64,000 bases of DNA from Bagarius yarrelli (GCA_005784505.1 VCAZ01000029.1:2517501-2581500); one strand, 5' to 3'. Positions 47,548-59,794 are shown, counted from the stretch's first letter. Program-made: numbers and translations. Notes: generated by a model not told the origin, from the sequence alone.

Positions 47548-47642
47548 TCTGGGGGGCCCATCAGTGACAGTTTGCTGGTGCTAGGAATTGAACCCATGAG
47601 CTTCTAATCAGCAATTGAACACCTTAATCAATGTGCTCCCCT
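47548..47642 (-). mobile_element. SINE head fragment
   Basis: GGGGGGCCCATCAGTGACAG, GGTGCTAGGAATTGAACCCA and AGCAATTGAACACCTTAATC match the SINE in reverse. Confidence 0.65.
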
Positions 47643-48221
47643 CCCCCGTTAGTGGAAACTGAAATACAATTGACATAAACCAGAAAATATTTTGGTAGGA
47701 AAGAAAATGTACTAAGAATAGAACGACTGTTGGCAGGTACCGTACATCTGTATCTTGCATGAAGTGCAATATATCACTGTGAAACATCTGGCTGAAGTCC
47801 AGACTTTAGTCCTAGATGTTGGATACTTTTGTTGTGGGATGAAGCACCTCTTCAATCCCCCTGTGTGAAATGTAACCTCGCCCTGACCACAACACAGAGA
47901 AGAGGCCACTGAGGTCCTTCACTTCATTGAGGTCCTCCTGGCTTTGATCCAGCACTGCCTGCTGTAGATCCAATGCAGGTCAGGGAGTACAGTGTGGTTG
48001 GTACCCTCAGCTGATCACACTATTTTTGGAGAGCAACAAATTTGGATGTGATCCTTTCTGTCAGAATTTCCTTAGCGCTTTCTAAGGCAGTTAGCATCTA
48101 AGCATGCAGGGTGGAAAAGTGGCTGATGAGGCTTGTTGTGAGATGATTATAATGGGTAAACACCGAAGTAACAGTAGAAAAACCTTGGAATAGGAACTGT
48201 AACCACTCCAGGAGAAGGGCA

Positions 48222-48350
48222 GGGGTAGCTCAGATGGATAAGAATCTAGGTCGTATATTATCCCCTACTTTGCAAAGCTGCCACTTTTGGGCACCTGATA
48301 ATCTGGAGTGAAGTTCAGTTGTTGAAATTGTGCCCTGGTGACAAAACAGT
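48222..48350 (+). mobile_element. degraded SINE copy
   Basis: GGGGTAGCTCAGATGGATAA looks like a tRNA-type A box, and GCAAAGCTGCCACTTTTGGG is the SINE body. The copy is diverged. Confidence 0.45.
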
Positions 48351-48712
48351 AACGATTGTTGCCAGTTTGTATCTCAGGACTGCCAGAGGTCAGAGATCCG
48401 TAACCCTCATTCTGTTAGGATTAACTCGGGACTTGGATTTGTAAATCACTTGGAGAGAAAATGGCTGACAAATCAATGAGGTACAGTAAATGAGGATTAA
48501 AAAAAATCAATGGATGGGAATTAACTGGTTTCAGTCTACCGGAAAAAACGAAACAAATAAGATGGAATTTCTACTTTAGTTATTAGCAGTGCAGCGAAAT
48601 CATTTACTCAGAAAAAAATGAATGAAAATAAATGGACAATTAAAAAAAAAAAACTGGTGGGCTGAAACTAGGAAACCTAAACAGAGATAAGCATGTTGTA
48701 TAATTTGATTAA

Positions 48713-48812
48713 ACGATTGATTGATTGATTTGGTTGGTTAATTGATTGATTTGGTTGGTTAATTGATTTGGTGGATTGATTGTTTGATGGATTAATTGAT
48801 GTGGTTGGTTAG
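48713..48812 (+). repeat. TTGATTGG-type tandem repeat
   Basis: GATTGATTGATTTGGTTGGT units repeat for about 100 bases and end at a SINE. Confidence 0.8.
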
Positions 48813-49005
48813 GAAGTGGAAGCTTAGTGGTTTACCTGTCAGTGTCGGACTGCTTTATGGAAGATCATATGTTTAATTCCCAGAATTATTACGCTGCTAA
48901 TGGTGGGCCCCTGAGCAAGGCCCTTAACCTTTATGTGTTCCTCAGTTATGAACAGGTAAATGTGAGTCACCCTGGATGAAGGCATCTATTAAATACCAAA
49001 GGTTC
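48812..49005 (+). mobile_element. near-full-length SINE
   Basis: GGAAGTGGAAGCTTAGTGGT (head), AAGATCATATGTTTAATTCC (box B), GGTGGGCCCCTGAGCAAGGC (body), then GTCACCCTGGATGAAGGCAT (tail). Confidence 0.8.
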
Positions 49006-49556
49006 CTTATATATGTGAAAGAGTTGAGCATCACTTTTCTATTAGGGAACCCAACCTGACCCAGATGCTGATATTTTCCTCCAGACACACTGAATAAAAC
49101 AGGATTTTTTGGTCTACTTTATTTACAACTCGTGAACTTTGGCTATATTCGTCCCCTCATGCATATGCAGTGGTTTCCCTCATTTCCATGAGCTTCCATA
49201 TAAACACTCGTGGTCCAATGGCGACCAGGACGCCGGTCTAGCGCTCAGAATAGTCATCATAATGACAGCTGAAGAGCTGAAGAAGGAGTGAGCGCTAGCG
49301 TTTCTCTGCTAAACCAATTCACAACCCAAGGACGTGAGCGGGTGGAACTCCAGTAGAAACCTTTTTAGAGCGATTACTTCCTATCGCAGCTGATGGAGGA
49401 GAGAAGTGTGTATAATATTTTTTATCCTTGAGGTTTTTTTCCTCCACTGGGCCTCCCACAAGTCACCTGAACAGAAGACAGATGTGATTAAACATGTTCT
49501 CTCCATGCTGAAATCCCAAAGTCATCATATTCACACAGCTCTAGATCACTCGCTCT

Positions 49557-49678
49557 TACTCTCTCTCTTTCTTACACACACACACACACACACACTCTCT
49601 CTCTCTTCCTTTTTTCACATACACACTCTCTCACTCTCTCACACACACTCTCTCTCACTTCATCACACACTTTCTCCC

Positions 49679-49709
<31 letters not shown>

Positions 49710-50151
49710 TACACTCTTGCGCTCCCTCTCTCTCACACACTTTCTCTCTCACTTTATCACACTTGCCCTCTCCCTCCCTCTCTCTTTCTGTCACACGCAT
49801 ACACTTTCTCTCACTCTCCATACACACACTCTCTTCCTCTCTCATGTGCATACACACAGGCTCTCTCAGTTTCTCTTACTCTCTCTCTTTTTCTGGCTCT
49901 CTATAACTCTATAACTCTCTCTCTTTCTCTCTCACACACTCTCCATCTCTTTCTTTTTCGCTCTGCCTCACACACACCCTCTATACCGCTCTCTCTTTCT
50001 GTGTTCATTTCTTTCCTACATTTTTGCCTGCTAAACCCTCTTTTTATATATCTGTCTCCTACTTTCTTTTTCTATCTCTCTTTTATTATTTCTCACCCTC
50101 TTCTTGCTTTTCTTTTTTGCTTTTTCTCTTTATCTTTTTTATCCCCTCTTG

Positions 50152-50193
<42 letters not shown>

Positions 50194-50311
50194 CCTTTTC
50201 AGTCCCATTATTTACGGTCCCTCCCTTTCTCTCGTTTTATTTTTTCCAACCTCTCTATCTATTACTTTCCCTGCTACCCTTCCCTCTTTTTCTTTTATTT
50301 TATGCCCCCCC
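49557..50311 (+). repeat. long CT/CA-rich polypyrimidine tract
   Basis: About 750 bases made mainly of CTCTCT, CACACA and TTTCTCTC words end in a C run at about 50299-50311. Several overlapping open frames exist only because stop codons are scarce in CT-rich DNA. Confidence 0.9.
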
Positions 50312-50687
50312 CCCCCACCCCCCGGCATGCTGATCTTTTATACGCATTATATTCTGTACTGTAGAGGGAAAAAAGCAGCAAAAGAGCGTTTTCTTTTTTT
50401 TACTTTTATTTTGAACGTATAACGGATCACTGATCGGTGCCGAGTTTTACATTCAGGGTTTCTTTTTCCGCCGTATGTATTCGAATGTTCGTGTGTCGTA
50501 TGAGAATAAAGCGACGCTAATAAACGGATAGAGACTTTTTATTATTCAGAGTAAATTGTATTGTTCACAGGATCTGAAGTGTGAGTTTATTTAAACATGC
50601 AAATCCTGTCAGTAGACTTTCAAAACACCAATTATCAACCTGTCGTGCTGTAAACGTAAGAAGATTACGGATAAACACATCACACAG

Positions 50688-50922
50688 GAGGAAGAGAGAG
50701 CAAGCGAGAGAGAGAGAGAGAGAGAGAGAAATAAATTGAGTCAGAGAGATAGAAAGAGAGAGACAAAAACAATGAGTCAGAGAGAAAAAAGGAAAAAGAA
50801 AAAATAAATAAAAGAGTGGGAAAGCGAGAGGAGAGAAATCGAGAAAGAGGGAAAGAAAATAAAGGAAGAGAGATAAAAAAGAGAGAGAGAGCGAAGGAGA
50901 ATGAGAGAGAGAGAGAAAATGA
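50688..50922 (+). repeat. GA-rich polypurine tract
   Basis: About 235 bases of GAGAGA and GAAAGAGAGA words, purine-rich on the + strand, facing the CT-rich tract 380 bases upstream. Confidence 0.9.
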
Positions 50923-50929
50923 TTTCACT

Positions 50930-52300
50930 GAAGCGGAGCGATTGTGCTACTGCAATTTACAGTTTATCCCACAATTTTACTGCAACAAAACACCTAAAAA
51001 CATCGCAACATGCAGCGAAGTAAAAATCTGTCAAACCTGCAACAATTACAGAAAAAGCAGCGAAACCCTAGAAGAACCGAATAAAAAAAAAATTCGGTGT
51101 CTGTTTTTTTTTTCTACCGCCAGAAAATAAGAGTTATGATTAATTATTAACTAATCGTTAATTTTGCTAATTATTGATGAAAAATCCCATCCCGAGTTGA
51201 CGGTGAGAGACATTTTTGGAGGATTATGTCCCAGCAGCTGTATTATCATGATTAACAGGGAATTATCCCCCACCTGGGTTCTTCTATTGCGTCGTCGCAT
51301 TTTCTACTCACACACACACACACACACACACACAGCTCCTTTTCGGTGTTGCAGCTGTGCATTATGATGATGAAGCAGATTCGCACCGCGTCATGCCTAC
51401 CTGTTAAATTTCTTCTGCTGTAAAAAAAAAAAAAAAAAAAAAAAGAAGTCACATGACTCGCCTTGCCTCGCCTTGCAAGTAGCCTCATTTGTCATTCTAA
51501 TTGTGTTCCTTGTTTCCGCACATCGATTTATTCCACCTAGTGGAAAAAAAAGCGCCTTCCTCGCTACCGTAGTGACAGCATGGCCACCGAGGCCCGACCT
51601 CTGTTATTTACTGATGTGTGTTGATCATTTTTATTTCCTTCACAAAGCCTCTAATGACTTCCTCATGCCGGTTAAACACCTTTTAGTTTAATCACAAAAA
51701 TCAGGCATTAAGTACTCTTTACAAAATCCTCTAAAAAAGAGGGATTTGGCGTATTTTTCTTAATGTATTATTAATTATTCGAAAAAAAAGTCTCATTTAG
51801 CTTTGCTTCCCTCTGCGGTCAGTGCTGTCGATGCACCAGTCGATATTTTCTCTCAGTAATGCAGCGAAGGCGGTCATCTAAGCTTTGTGTGTATGCGACC
51901 GTGTATTCCGTTCACATCTTCCTACTTACTGACGTTAAATTCAGATTTTTTTCCCTCTTGCGTAAACGCAGTTCGTACGTCAATATCTTGTATTTTTTTA
52001 AGATAATAGCTTTTAGTAGGAACTATTGGATTAGGAAGGATTTTCTTCAGGACAATGCTTTGGGTCAGACCCAAATAAGATATAATCCACTCTTGAGATT
52101 TATTCGGCTTCCAGTCGCCACCAAGAGACTGTCACTTTCCTCAAATTGGGAGGAATTGTGTGGTTACAAAGAAACAGGTTGAAACACCAGCTTTTACTTC
52201 GACAGCGAAAGAAACTGAGTTTACCGTGATGATGGAAATGAGAGATGTTTCTATCCATCATCCCTCAATCATCCTACTGTCTCTAAAAAAATGTGGCCTT
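50930..52300. other. intergenic sequence with short microsatellites
   Basis: It holds a CA run at 51308-51334 and an A run at about 51421-51444. The rest is unique sequence with no gene seen. Confidence 0.55.
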
Positions 52301-52302
52301 TT

Positions 52303-52303
52303 T

Positions 52304-52349
<46 letters not shown>

Positions 52350-52418
52350 ATCCATTCATCCATCCATCCATCCATTCATTCCACTGTTTGTGTGTCTGTC
52401 TGTCTATCTATCCGTATG

Positions 52419-52499
<81 letters not shown>

Positions 52500-52553
52500 C
52501 ATCCATCCATTCATTCCACTGTTTGTGTGTCTGTCTGTGTATCTATCTGTATG

Positions 52554-52610
<57 letters not shown>

Positions 52611-52680
52611 CATCTATCCATCCATCCATCCATCCATTCATTCCACTGTTTGTGTGTCTGTCTGTGTATCTATCTGTATG

Positions 52681-52730
<50 letters not shown>
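52303..52730 (+). repeat. TATC array with higher-order structure
   Basis: Long TATC runs alternate with ATCC runs and a shared linker CCACTGTTTGTGTGTCTGTC at 52381, 52516 and 52643 (135 and 127 bases apart). All three + frames stay open for more than 200 codons because TATC repeats lack stops. Confidence 0.95.
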
Positions 52731-52731
<1 letters not shown>

Positions 52732-53836
52732 CAGGCAACCATCTGTTTTCTCCATCCCGACCTTTCAAACATTCACTTAAACAAGAATTCATCCACCATA
52801 CACTATTTATTAATCAGTCCATTTATACCGTCTATCTATACTGTCCATCGATCCATCCATCCATCCATCCAACCATCCGGCAGTCCGTTTATGATTTATG
52901 CTGTATAGTCGAATAAAGATCAGCTTGAAGGAAAAGTTTTTAAGGGCATAAATAATAGGCTGCAACTCATTTTTTCAATCCTTATAAAAATGTATCTCTC
53001 TGACCAAAATCTATCAATCCTGGCCGAATCTTTCTATTGTTGGCCTGAAAAAGAAAATGTCCAGGAACAACAGAAAGACCCGGTCACCAGAGCTAATAAT
53101 CTAATATCTTCAAAAAGAAGAGAAAAAATAAGTGATGCAAGAACATGGCTTTGTTTCCTCCACCCACTCTTTGATTCTTTCCCTACACAAACCTTTAAAA
53201 CTTAACTTTCATCTCTTTTTTTTTGAACGCTTACTTGATTACAAGTGACTGATTTTATGGTGTGTTATTAAAATCTGTGCTTTACTGCAGAAATTGTTTT
53301 ACGCCCTTGCGAGGAGTCACACTTCCTGTAAGTTCCTGAAGGACCCTTAAAGAACAAGTGATTCAAGGCTTTTCTTGATTGGGTGATATTTAACATTAAA
53401 CTCAATGATTTTAATAGGCCATTAAGTTCATTAAAAACACTGCAGGTCCTCAGTCATGATTCACGACTCAGAAAATTCAATTCCGGCCCACAGACTCCGG
53501 CCACGGTAATTATTTCACACCGTATCTTTCGCCACACAGTGTGTGTATGTGTAGGATTGGAGTGTTGGTGTCTGCTTATCGAGTACCCTGTACAGGACAG
53601 AAAGCATGTGTTCACGTTCTGCTGAGGGAGGCTGAGGTTAACTTCAAGTTGGAAAGGACCAAAGCCACCCAATCTGTCGCCTTGGCATTAACACAGGTTT
53701 TTTTTTTTAGCAAATACAAATCCAGAACAGGAAGTGCTGCTACAGAAAAGCTGCTCAAACCATGTTCTTTAGATTGATGGACCTATAGATGAAGAGAATT
53801 AATCCAATATTTAACCAGTATAGATCTATTTACATC

Positions 53837-54190
53837 TATTTTTCCATCCATCCATTCCATCCATCCATCCATTTATCAATCCATCCATCTAGCCATTCAT
53901 TTTTGAAAATATTAATTTATCCATCTGTCCATCTGTTAATTCATTCCACCATCCATCCATCCATCCATCCATCCATCCACCTGTCCAACAGTTTATCTAA
54001 CAGTTTATCTACCAATTCAAGCAAATATTTATTTTATCTATTCATTTATTCCTCCATTAATCTATTTATTGATCGATCTATCCATCCATCCAACCATCCA
54101 CTTTCAAAACCATAATTTTATCTTTTATCTTTTTCTATCTGTTTATTTATTCCTCCATCTATCTATTTATCAATCAATCAATTCATCATC
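53837..54190 (+). repeat. imperfect CATC tetranucleotide repeats
   Basis: CCATCCATCCATCC blocks are mixed with TTTATCTA and TATCTATT words. A smaller CATC run lies at about 52846-52877. Confidence 0.85.
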
Positions 54191-54199
54191 TATCTGTCC

Positions 54200-55480
54200 A
54201 GATTTGTGACCCTTCAGTTATTATATTTTTAAACCCATATGAAATTGTAAACAGGTTCATGGTTTTGGGATGTTTAGGTTAAATTCCTAATCTGATTGGC
54301 TTTAAATGTCTGTGATTAGTACATCTTGCCACCGCTTCAGGTGGCCGGCTTGATATAAGGCAAAAGCGAAGACACCATCATCAAAGCAGCCTTCAAAGGA
54401 TTCCGCCGTAATTTATCCTTATATTTCAATCATGTCCAGATCAGGCGGCTTGATTTGCATGGCTTTTTATCTGCCATGTGGGTTCCTAATTACAATCCTG
54501 CCTACAGTGCTGCTTTTGTGTCGTTAGCACAGAGACTGTGTGACATGTCTGTAATTGTCCCATCCTTTCTCCTAGCGGTCAACATCCCAGGACAACATGC
54601 TGATTAAATAACATGCTGTTCAAGCAGGTCTCAAAGCTATTTCTGACCATGGAATCTGTTCATCAGATGCATTCTCACGGCCATGAACAGCTTTTTGAAG
54701 CGCTCTTATTGTACAGGCATATTGACGTCGATGCTGTGAGAAAAAAACAAGAAAGTCTTCCTACTTTTCTGTACAGTTTTACAAGATATTTCTGACATTT
54801 GGAGAAGTTTGTGAAGTTCCATTAACACTGTGATGTAAAAAAAAGTTCTTAGATAGAAAATACCAGGTTTCTACTTATAAAGAAAGCATTACGGCTTGTG
54901 GAGGTACTCAACCTTTATTTTTTCATATGTGATTTCATATGCTGTTTTGAGTCTGGTTTAAAACAGTTTTTTTGGAAAGACTAGCTCTTCTAAACTTTTC
55001 CAAGCTCAATTAAGCAGCTTTGTGTAAAACCCTGAGAAGAAAAGAAAAAAAAACTGCAATTACGCTTCTTGGCACTTATGAAACAAACATATTGGAAGCT
55101 GTGGTGTTAACGATTCATGCTGCAAATTGCCCAACTTCAGAGTATAAAATCTCGGATGGAAAGAATCGATTTAGTCCCACTTCTGTCAAAGAAAAAGGGG
55201 AACGCGATAGAAACTCTGGAGATTATTACAGGTTGATTTTTCCAGAGGTGAAGCCTCTGGAAAGACGGAGGAAATGCAAAGATTTTGTGGCGACAGATGA
55301 AAGCGGGATAGGATGAAAAATTGCCTAAAGTTTGGCAACACAGACTGATATAAGAGAATATAGGACAATCGATGGGGCAGCACTCTTCCTCTCAACCCTA
55401 TTGTGCTCTTGTTATATATAGAACCTGCTTTTGTCGCTACGTCTGGGTTGAGTTATTGTGAGCTATTGTGCGACTGAGAC
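54200..55480. other. intergenic sequence, no gene seen
   Basis: Unique AT-rich sequence. Short open frames at 54613-54795 and 55020-55316 have no recognisable family features. Confidence 0.5.
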
Positions 55481-56660
55481 AAGACATTTTTGTTGGCAGC
55501 AAAACAAGTGTTTATGAGGCCAAGCATAAGAACCCTTTGAACCCTTTTGTTTTTTTGCTATGGTTTTTAGGAGTCCAAGCACCAAAATTGTTATTTGTTC
55601 TACAGTTTATGGGGGCAAAAACTAAGGTTTTTAAATGTTGCTAAAAATTAAAGGGCCATATTGAAGCCATATTGCTTATTCAGGTAGTTTTAGGGCTCCA
55701 GGCAACAAGGTTGTCGTAGACATATTGTAGCACCAGCCCCGCTGTCTCCAGGGGCTTTTCTAGGGTTTTAGGGAGACAAGATATCAGGTTTAACTACCTA
55801 GTCCCCCAAAGCTTTATTGTTTGTTGTAGGAATTTAGGGGTCCAAACTGTTTTTTAGGGTTCCAGTGACTTAAAGATTGTCCAAGCCCTATTATTTTAGG
55901 CTTAAAACACCAAGTTTCCCCAAATCCCTATTGTCTTTGCTTGGGATGTTAGCCAGCTATTCTCCAAGGTTCCTGAAGAGCTACTGTTTTTTCTGGGTTA
56001 TTCAGGAAGTCTACCATTGTTTCAGGATTATTCAGCTTCGGAGGTCTGATTGGTAGCCTTCTCTTATACTTTCTTCTTCATCCTCTTTTGTATCTTTAAT
56101 AGGTTCTTATGAGGAACAGAACTGGGAATCATACAGGTCCTGGCACTCTTTCCTGAGGTGATGGAGGTGCTGTAGCACAGTATTTTCCCTGCCTTCCTAG
56201 CTAATATTCTCTGTTCTATTTGTCTAATTGACAATTTCCCATGCTGGTGTCTTGGCTTGCAATTAAATCTGACCAGTCTGGTGAGACACATTATTTTGCA
56301 TGTGGTTTTCTAATAATGATTAGGTTGAGTTAAATTATTTCGGGCAGCAAAAGCCAATCAGCTTTCAGCAGCCATTTCACAGGATTCTTATTAAGCTACA
56401 ATAACACTGACACAAAGCGGGGGCTTTGCCAAATACTCCAGATTTAATTTTTGTCGATTTGTCTTAGACGGATACACACATTTACTTAGCAATGCTTTTA
56501 GAACCATAGCTACTGATGTCTTATTGTTTTTGCTCAGACCTTAAGGGGTCTGATCTTTGTGGTGGGGGTCCAACACCATAATCATTAAAGTCTTATTGTT
56601 AGTGTTTATTTTCTTAAGCAGTCTGAGGACCCTACTGTTTTTGCTGGTTCATTGTTAAAA
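55480..56660 (+). repeat. degenerate GGTCCAAGCACC-type repeats
   Basis: Motifs such as GGAGTCCAAGCACCAAAATT, CCTATTGTTTTT, TTTTAGGGCTCCAGGCAACA and TTTAGGGGTCCAAACTG recur irregularly. They resemble a common fish repeat rich in GGGTCCAAGCACC and CCCTATTGTT. Boundaries are vague. Confidence 0.45.
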
Positions 56661-56674
56661 ATGGCTTAAAAGAA

Positions 56675-56853
56675 ACAATGTATTAGTCTGGTCAAGGTGT
56701 TGGACTGCTGATGAAAAGATTGAGGGTTCCATTTCTAGCACCACCAGGCTAACACTAATGGGCCCCTGAGCAAGTCCCTTACCTGCAGTTAAATTAAAAA
56801 TTTTTGGAGGAATATAAGTCAACCTGAAGCTGTCAAATTGCAGAAATGTAAAT
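56675..56853 (+). mobile_element. near-full-length SINE
   Basis: GTCAAGGTGTTGGACTGCTG, AAAAGATTGAGGGTTCCATT, CTAATGGGCCCCTGAGCAAG and a GCAGAAATGTAAAT tail. Confidence 0.8.
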
Positions 56854-56916
56854 AAAAAGAAAGACTGTTTTTGTTCTGGTTTAATAGGTCTAAGCCTCAA
56901 GGTTCTGGAAGCTCTA

Positions 56917-57122
56917 GGGCAGGGATGGGTAATCTCAGTCCTGGAGGGTCGGGGTGTCCTGCAGAGATTAGCTTTAACTTGCATCAACAAACCTACCTGT
57001 AAGTTTCAAGTATACCTAGCATGATCTTGTTAAGTCGGTTCAGATGTGTTTGATTAGGGTTGGAGCTGAACTCTGCAGGACATCGGTCCTCCAGGACCGA
57101 ATTTGGAGACCGCTGCTCTAAG
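56917..57122 (+). mobile_element. short inverted-repeat element (MITE-like), copy 2
   Basis: The left arm has AGTCCTGGAGGGTCGGGGTG and TCCTGCAGAGATTAGCT; the right arm has GAGCTGAACTCTGCAGGACA and CGGTCCTCCAGGACCGAATT. The middle GTTTCAAGTATACCTAGCAT matches copy 1 at 16405-16568. It has no coding capacity. Confidence 0.75.
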
Positions 57123-57129
57123 GTCAGGT

Positions 57130-58750
57130 TTAATTAGGGTTCGTAAGGATCAGGGTTCTTTATTACTGACAGCTTCTCTCTAGCTCTACCCCTATATCTG
57201 AGGGTGAACAGGCTGTGAACAGGAAGTCTTCATTTCTATGTTAGCATGTGTTTCTCCTTTGCGTTATGATTGGTTGTGAGTCACTTTACTCTATATAATT
57301 ATTTCTCCTCAGGGAGGCTGCTGTGAGCTCACACTGTGAAGCACGACTCGCTTGAGACATCGCGCCGACTGGATTATTATTCTTTTTTTAATTATAAGGT
57401 GATGTTTCGGGGTCTCTGAATGCCACTACGGGACATTAATGAATTCAGCCACTGTTAATCAGAATCCAGGAGGAAAATTGTGGTTGGCTTGAATGTCTGC
57501 CAGCTTTGCAAATTTTAATTAGCGAAGCCATAAATCTTTAGCTGGCTTGTGTACATTTATGTGTGTGTGTGTGTGTGTGTGCGCGCCTGTAGGTGTGTGA
57601 GTGTAAGTGTGTATAATAAAGCACAGAGAAATCCCCCATGCTCGGTAGAATTATCAGAAGGGACATGTATTTGTGCGAGTCTTTAACGTGTGTCACAAAT
57701 AATTTTGGTAGCCATCATATATACACAATGACAAGGAAATTTACCAACAGTGTCCAGGTCGGGACCGTACTAAAATATAACAAAGCATTGAAAATGTTAC
57801 AAAGCTGAAATATTACAATGCGACTACTGAAATCTTGATTCTGATTGGCTGTTTTATTTTCACTAAATCACATTCTGCTTGAAGAAGTCTTTATTTAAGC
57901 TATTTCATACTTGCTTACCCTTCTATATAGTATGATCAGGGAGTATGAACGAAAATCGGACGTGCTACATCCACCATGTTGATATTGTCACATGACTTAC
58001 GGCATCAGAATAGCGCAAATAGAAGTTAAACACAAGGAACATTTTTTTTTTTCTTAAGTATTTAATCTCTGTTAAAGTGCCGAACTCTCCTCACAATGTC
58101 TTTATTCCGGAATAGTCCACCTTAAAAACGTATTTTTAAGTATGTTTAAGTCAATTTTAGTCCAGCCATCAGCCATTGTGGGCGTTAAAATTCTAATTCA
58201 GCTGTACAGATTCATTTCGCTAGTCGAACTGGGCTGTAACAGTTTTACTCTGATCGACCAATCAGAGGACAGAAAAATGTTGACGTCACTGTTCGCCAGC
58301 TAGTAGGCCTTGGGGGACGGATTTGAAATCTGATTGGTTAAAGAAACAGTCTTTAACCAATGATCAATCTGCCACTGCTAATATAGTGTAAGTCACTGAT
58401 TCTGAAGGCAGATTAGATTAACATGGCAGCACATAGAAACTGAAATCTGATTGGATAAAAAATCTAACATCCACATCCACGTACTGGAAGCAGTGCAGCG
58501 AAGAGAAACACTACGAAATTAAGAGAATAAACTGTTGGAATAAATTAATACAATTTAATGGAACTAATATTAGAAATTAGGTTTGTAAATGGAGGTCAGT
58601 GATTCTGACAGTGTTTAGAACAGCAGAGAACGACTGACTGACCCGGACTGACCACCACTGACAATTTCAGATCAACAAACTTTCTGATGTTTCCATAGCA
58701 ACAAAATCATTTTCTTTTGGCAGGTGACACAAACAGATTCTTAGAAAAAT
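57130..58750. other. intergenic sequence, no gene seen
   Basis: Mostly unique. It holds a GT run at 57560-57581 and a perfect 12-bp hairpin at 58333-58361. Bases 57390-57545 are non-repetitive with several TTAAT/ATTAA words of the kind bound by homeodomain factors; function is unproven. Confidence 0.5.
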
Positions 58751-58898
58751 TGGTTAGGATGTTGTACCACTGCTTAAAAGATTCCCGGCACCGCAAACCT
58801 GCCACTGCTGGGCCCCTGTGCAAGGCCCTTAACTCTTAACTGTACAATTGGGTAAAAAAAGGAGGTCTCTCTGGGTGAGGACATCTTGCATGTGCTGG
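58751..58898 (+). mobile_element. SINE copy, tRNA-like family
   Basis: CCTGCCACTGCTGGGCCCCT, GTGCAAGGCCCTTAACTCTT and GTCTCTCTGGGTGAGGACAT give body and tail; the head is degraded. Confidence 0.75.
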
Positions 58899-59070
58899 CA
58901 GCTCTAATAAAACTTTTGACATTTCACTTAATCTCCTATTTAAAACTGTGACAGCGCATGCAGGAGAAAATTCCCAAATTCATTCAGAAGACGTAGAATT
59001 TTTATACCCTTCTGCTTAGCGAATCACTGCGAAGCATCTAAGAGTGAGAGGGAAACAAAAGCTCACGACA

Positions 59071-59112
<42 letters not shown>
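59071..59112 (+). repeat. GT dinucleotide run
   Basis: A perfect GT repeat of about 42 bases. Shorter GT runs follow at about 59222-59241 and 59434-59455. Confidence 0.9.
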
Positions 59113-59114
<2 letters not shown>

Positions 59115-59480
59115 ACCGTTTTGCACTGTGAAAAATGTCACTCTTTTAATTTTAACAAAGTGCAGTGACGGCTGCGTGACACGCCGTCAAACACAAGAGA
59201 TGAGCCAGGGGCAGAGTTGAATGTGTGTGTGTGTGTGTGTGGATCCGAATGTCAGTGCTATCAAAGAGCAGGAAAGGAAGTGAACATGAAGGGTGTCAGA
59301 GCGGTGAGAGGTGACAGAAAGGAGCTAAGATGCTTCAGGAGTTCAGTGCAGTGCTGAAGCTTTCACACAAACTGCGTTTCGCTACAAAATTCACAAGCCG
59401 GTTAGATGCTGAACTTGCGGATTATGCTTGTGTTTGTGTGTGTGTGTGTGTGTGTGATACATATCATATCTAAGGAAGTT

Positions 59481-59610
59481 GCTAAATTCCCAGCACCACC
59501 AAGCCACCAATGCTGGGCCCCTGAGCATGGCCCTTAACCCTTAACTGTTCAGATGGATTACAACAAGATAAATATAAGTCACTCTGTATGAGAGCGTCTG
59601 CCAAATGCCA
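59481..59610 (+). mobile_element. SINE body and tail
   Basis: TTCCCAGCACCACCAAGCCA, AATGCTGGGCCCCTGAGCAT, GGCCCTTAACCCTTAACTGT and GAGCGTCTGCCAAATGCCA. A minus-strand scrap (GGGGCCTTGCTCAGGGGCCC) lies at about 59658-59677. Confidence 0.8.
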
Positions 59611-59794
59611 ACCTATCAATCTATTTTATTTTATCCATCTGAGCACCTGAGTTTTAGGGGCCTTGCTCAGGGGCCCACTAAACCCTTGCTCTTCCTATCA
59701 TTAGCCACGCTTATTACTTACTTCTCGCTCAATAATCTGGGATTCATTATTACACTTTTCACTGTCACCCAGATGAGGATGGGCTCCATCCTTA

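Noticed and set aside
48222..48300. Possible tRNA gene (GGGGTAGCTCAGATGGATAA)
   Set aside because: It has an A-box-like start but no complete cloverleaf, and it is followed by SINE body text, so it is a SINE head.
49406..50422. Long Ser/Leu/His-rich + strand frames
   Set aside because: They are created by CT and CA repeats.
52160..52916. Three overlapping + strand open frames of 205-207 codons rich in LSIY
   Set aside because: They are translations of the TATC/ATCC repeats in all three frames, which lack stop codons. There is no coding evidence.
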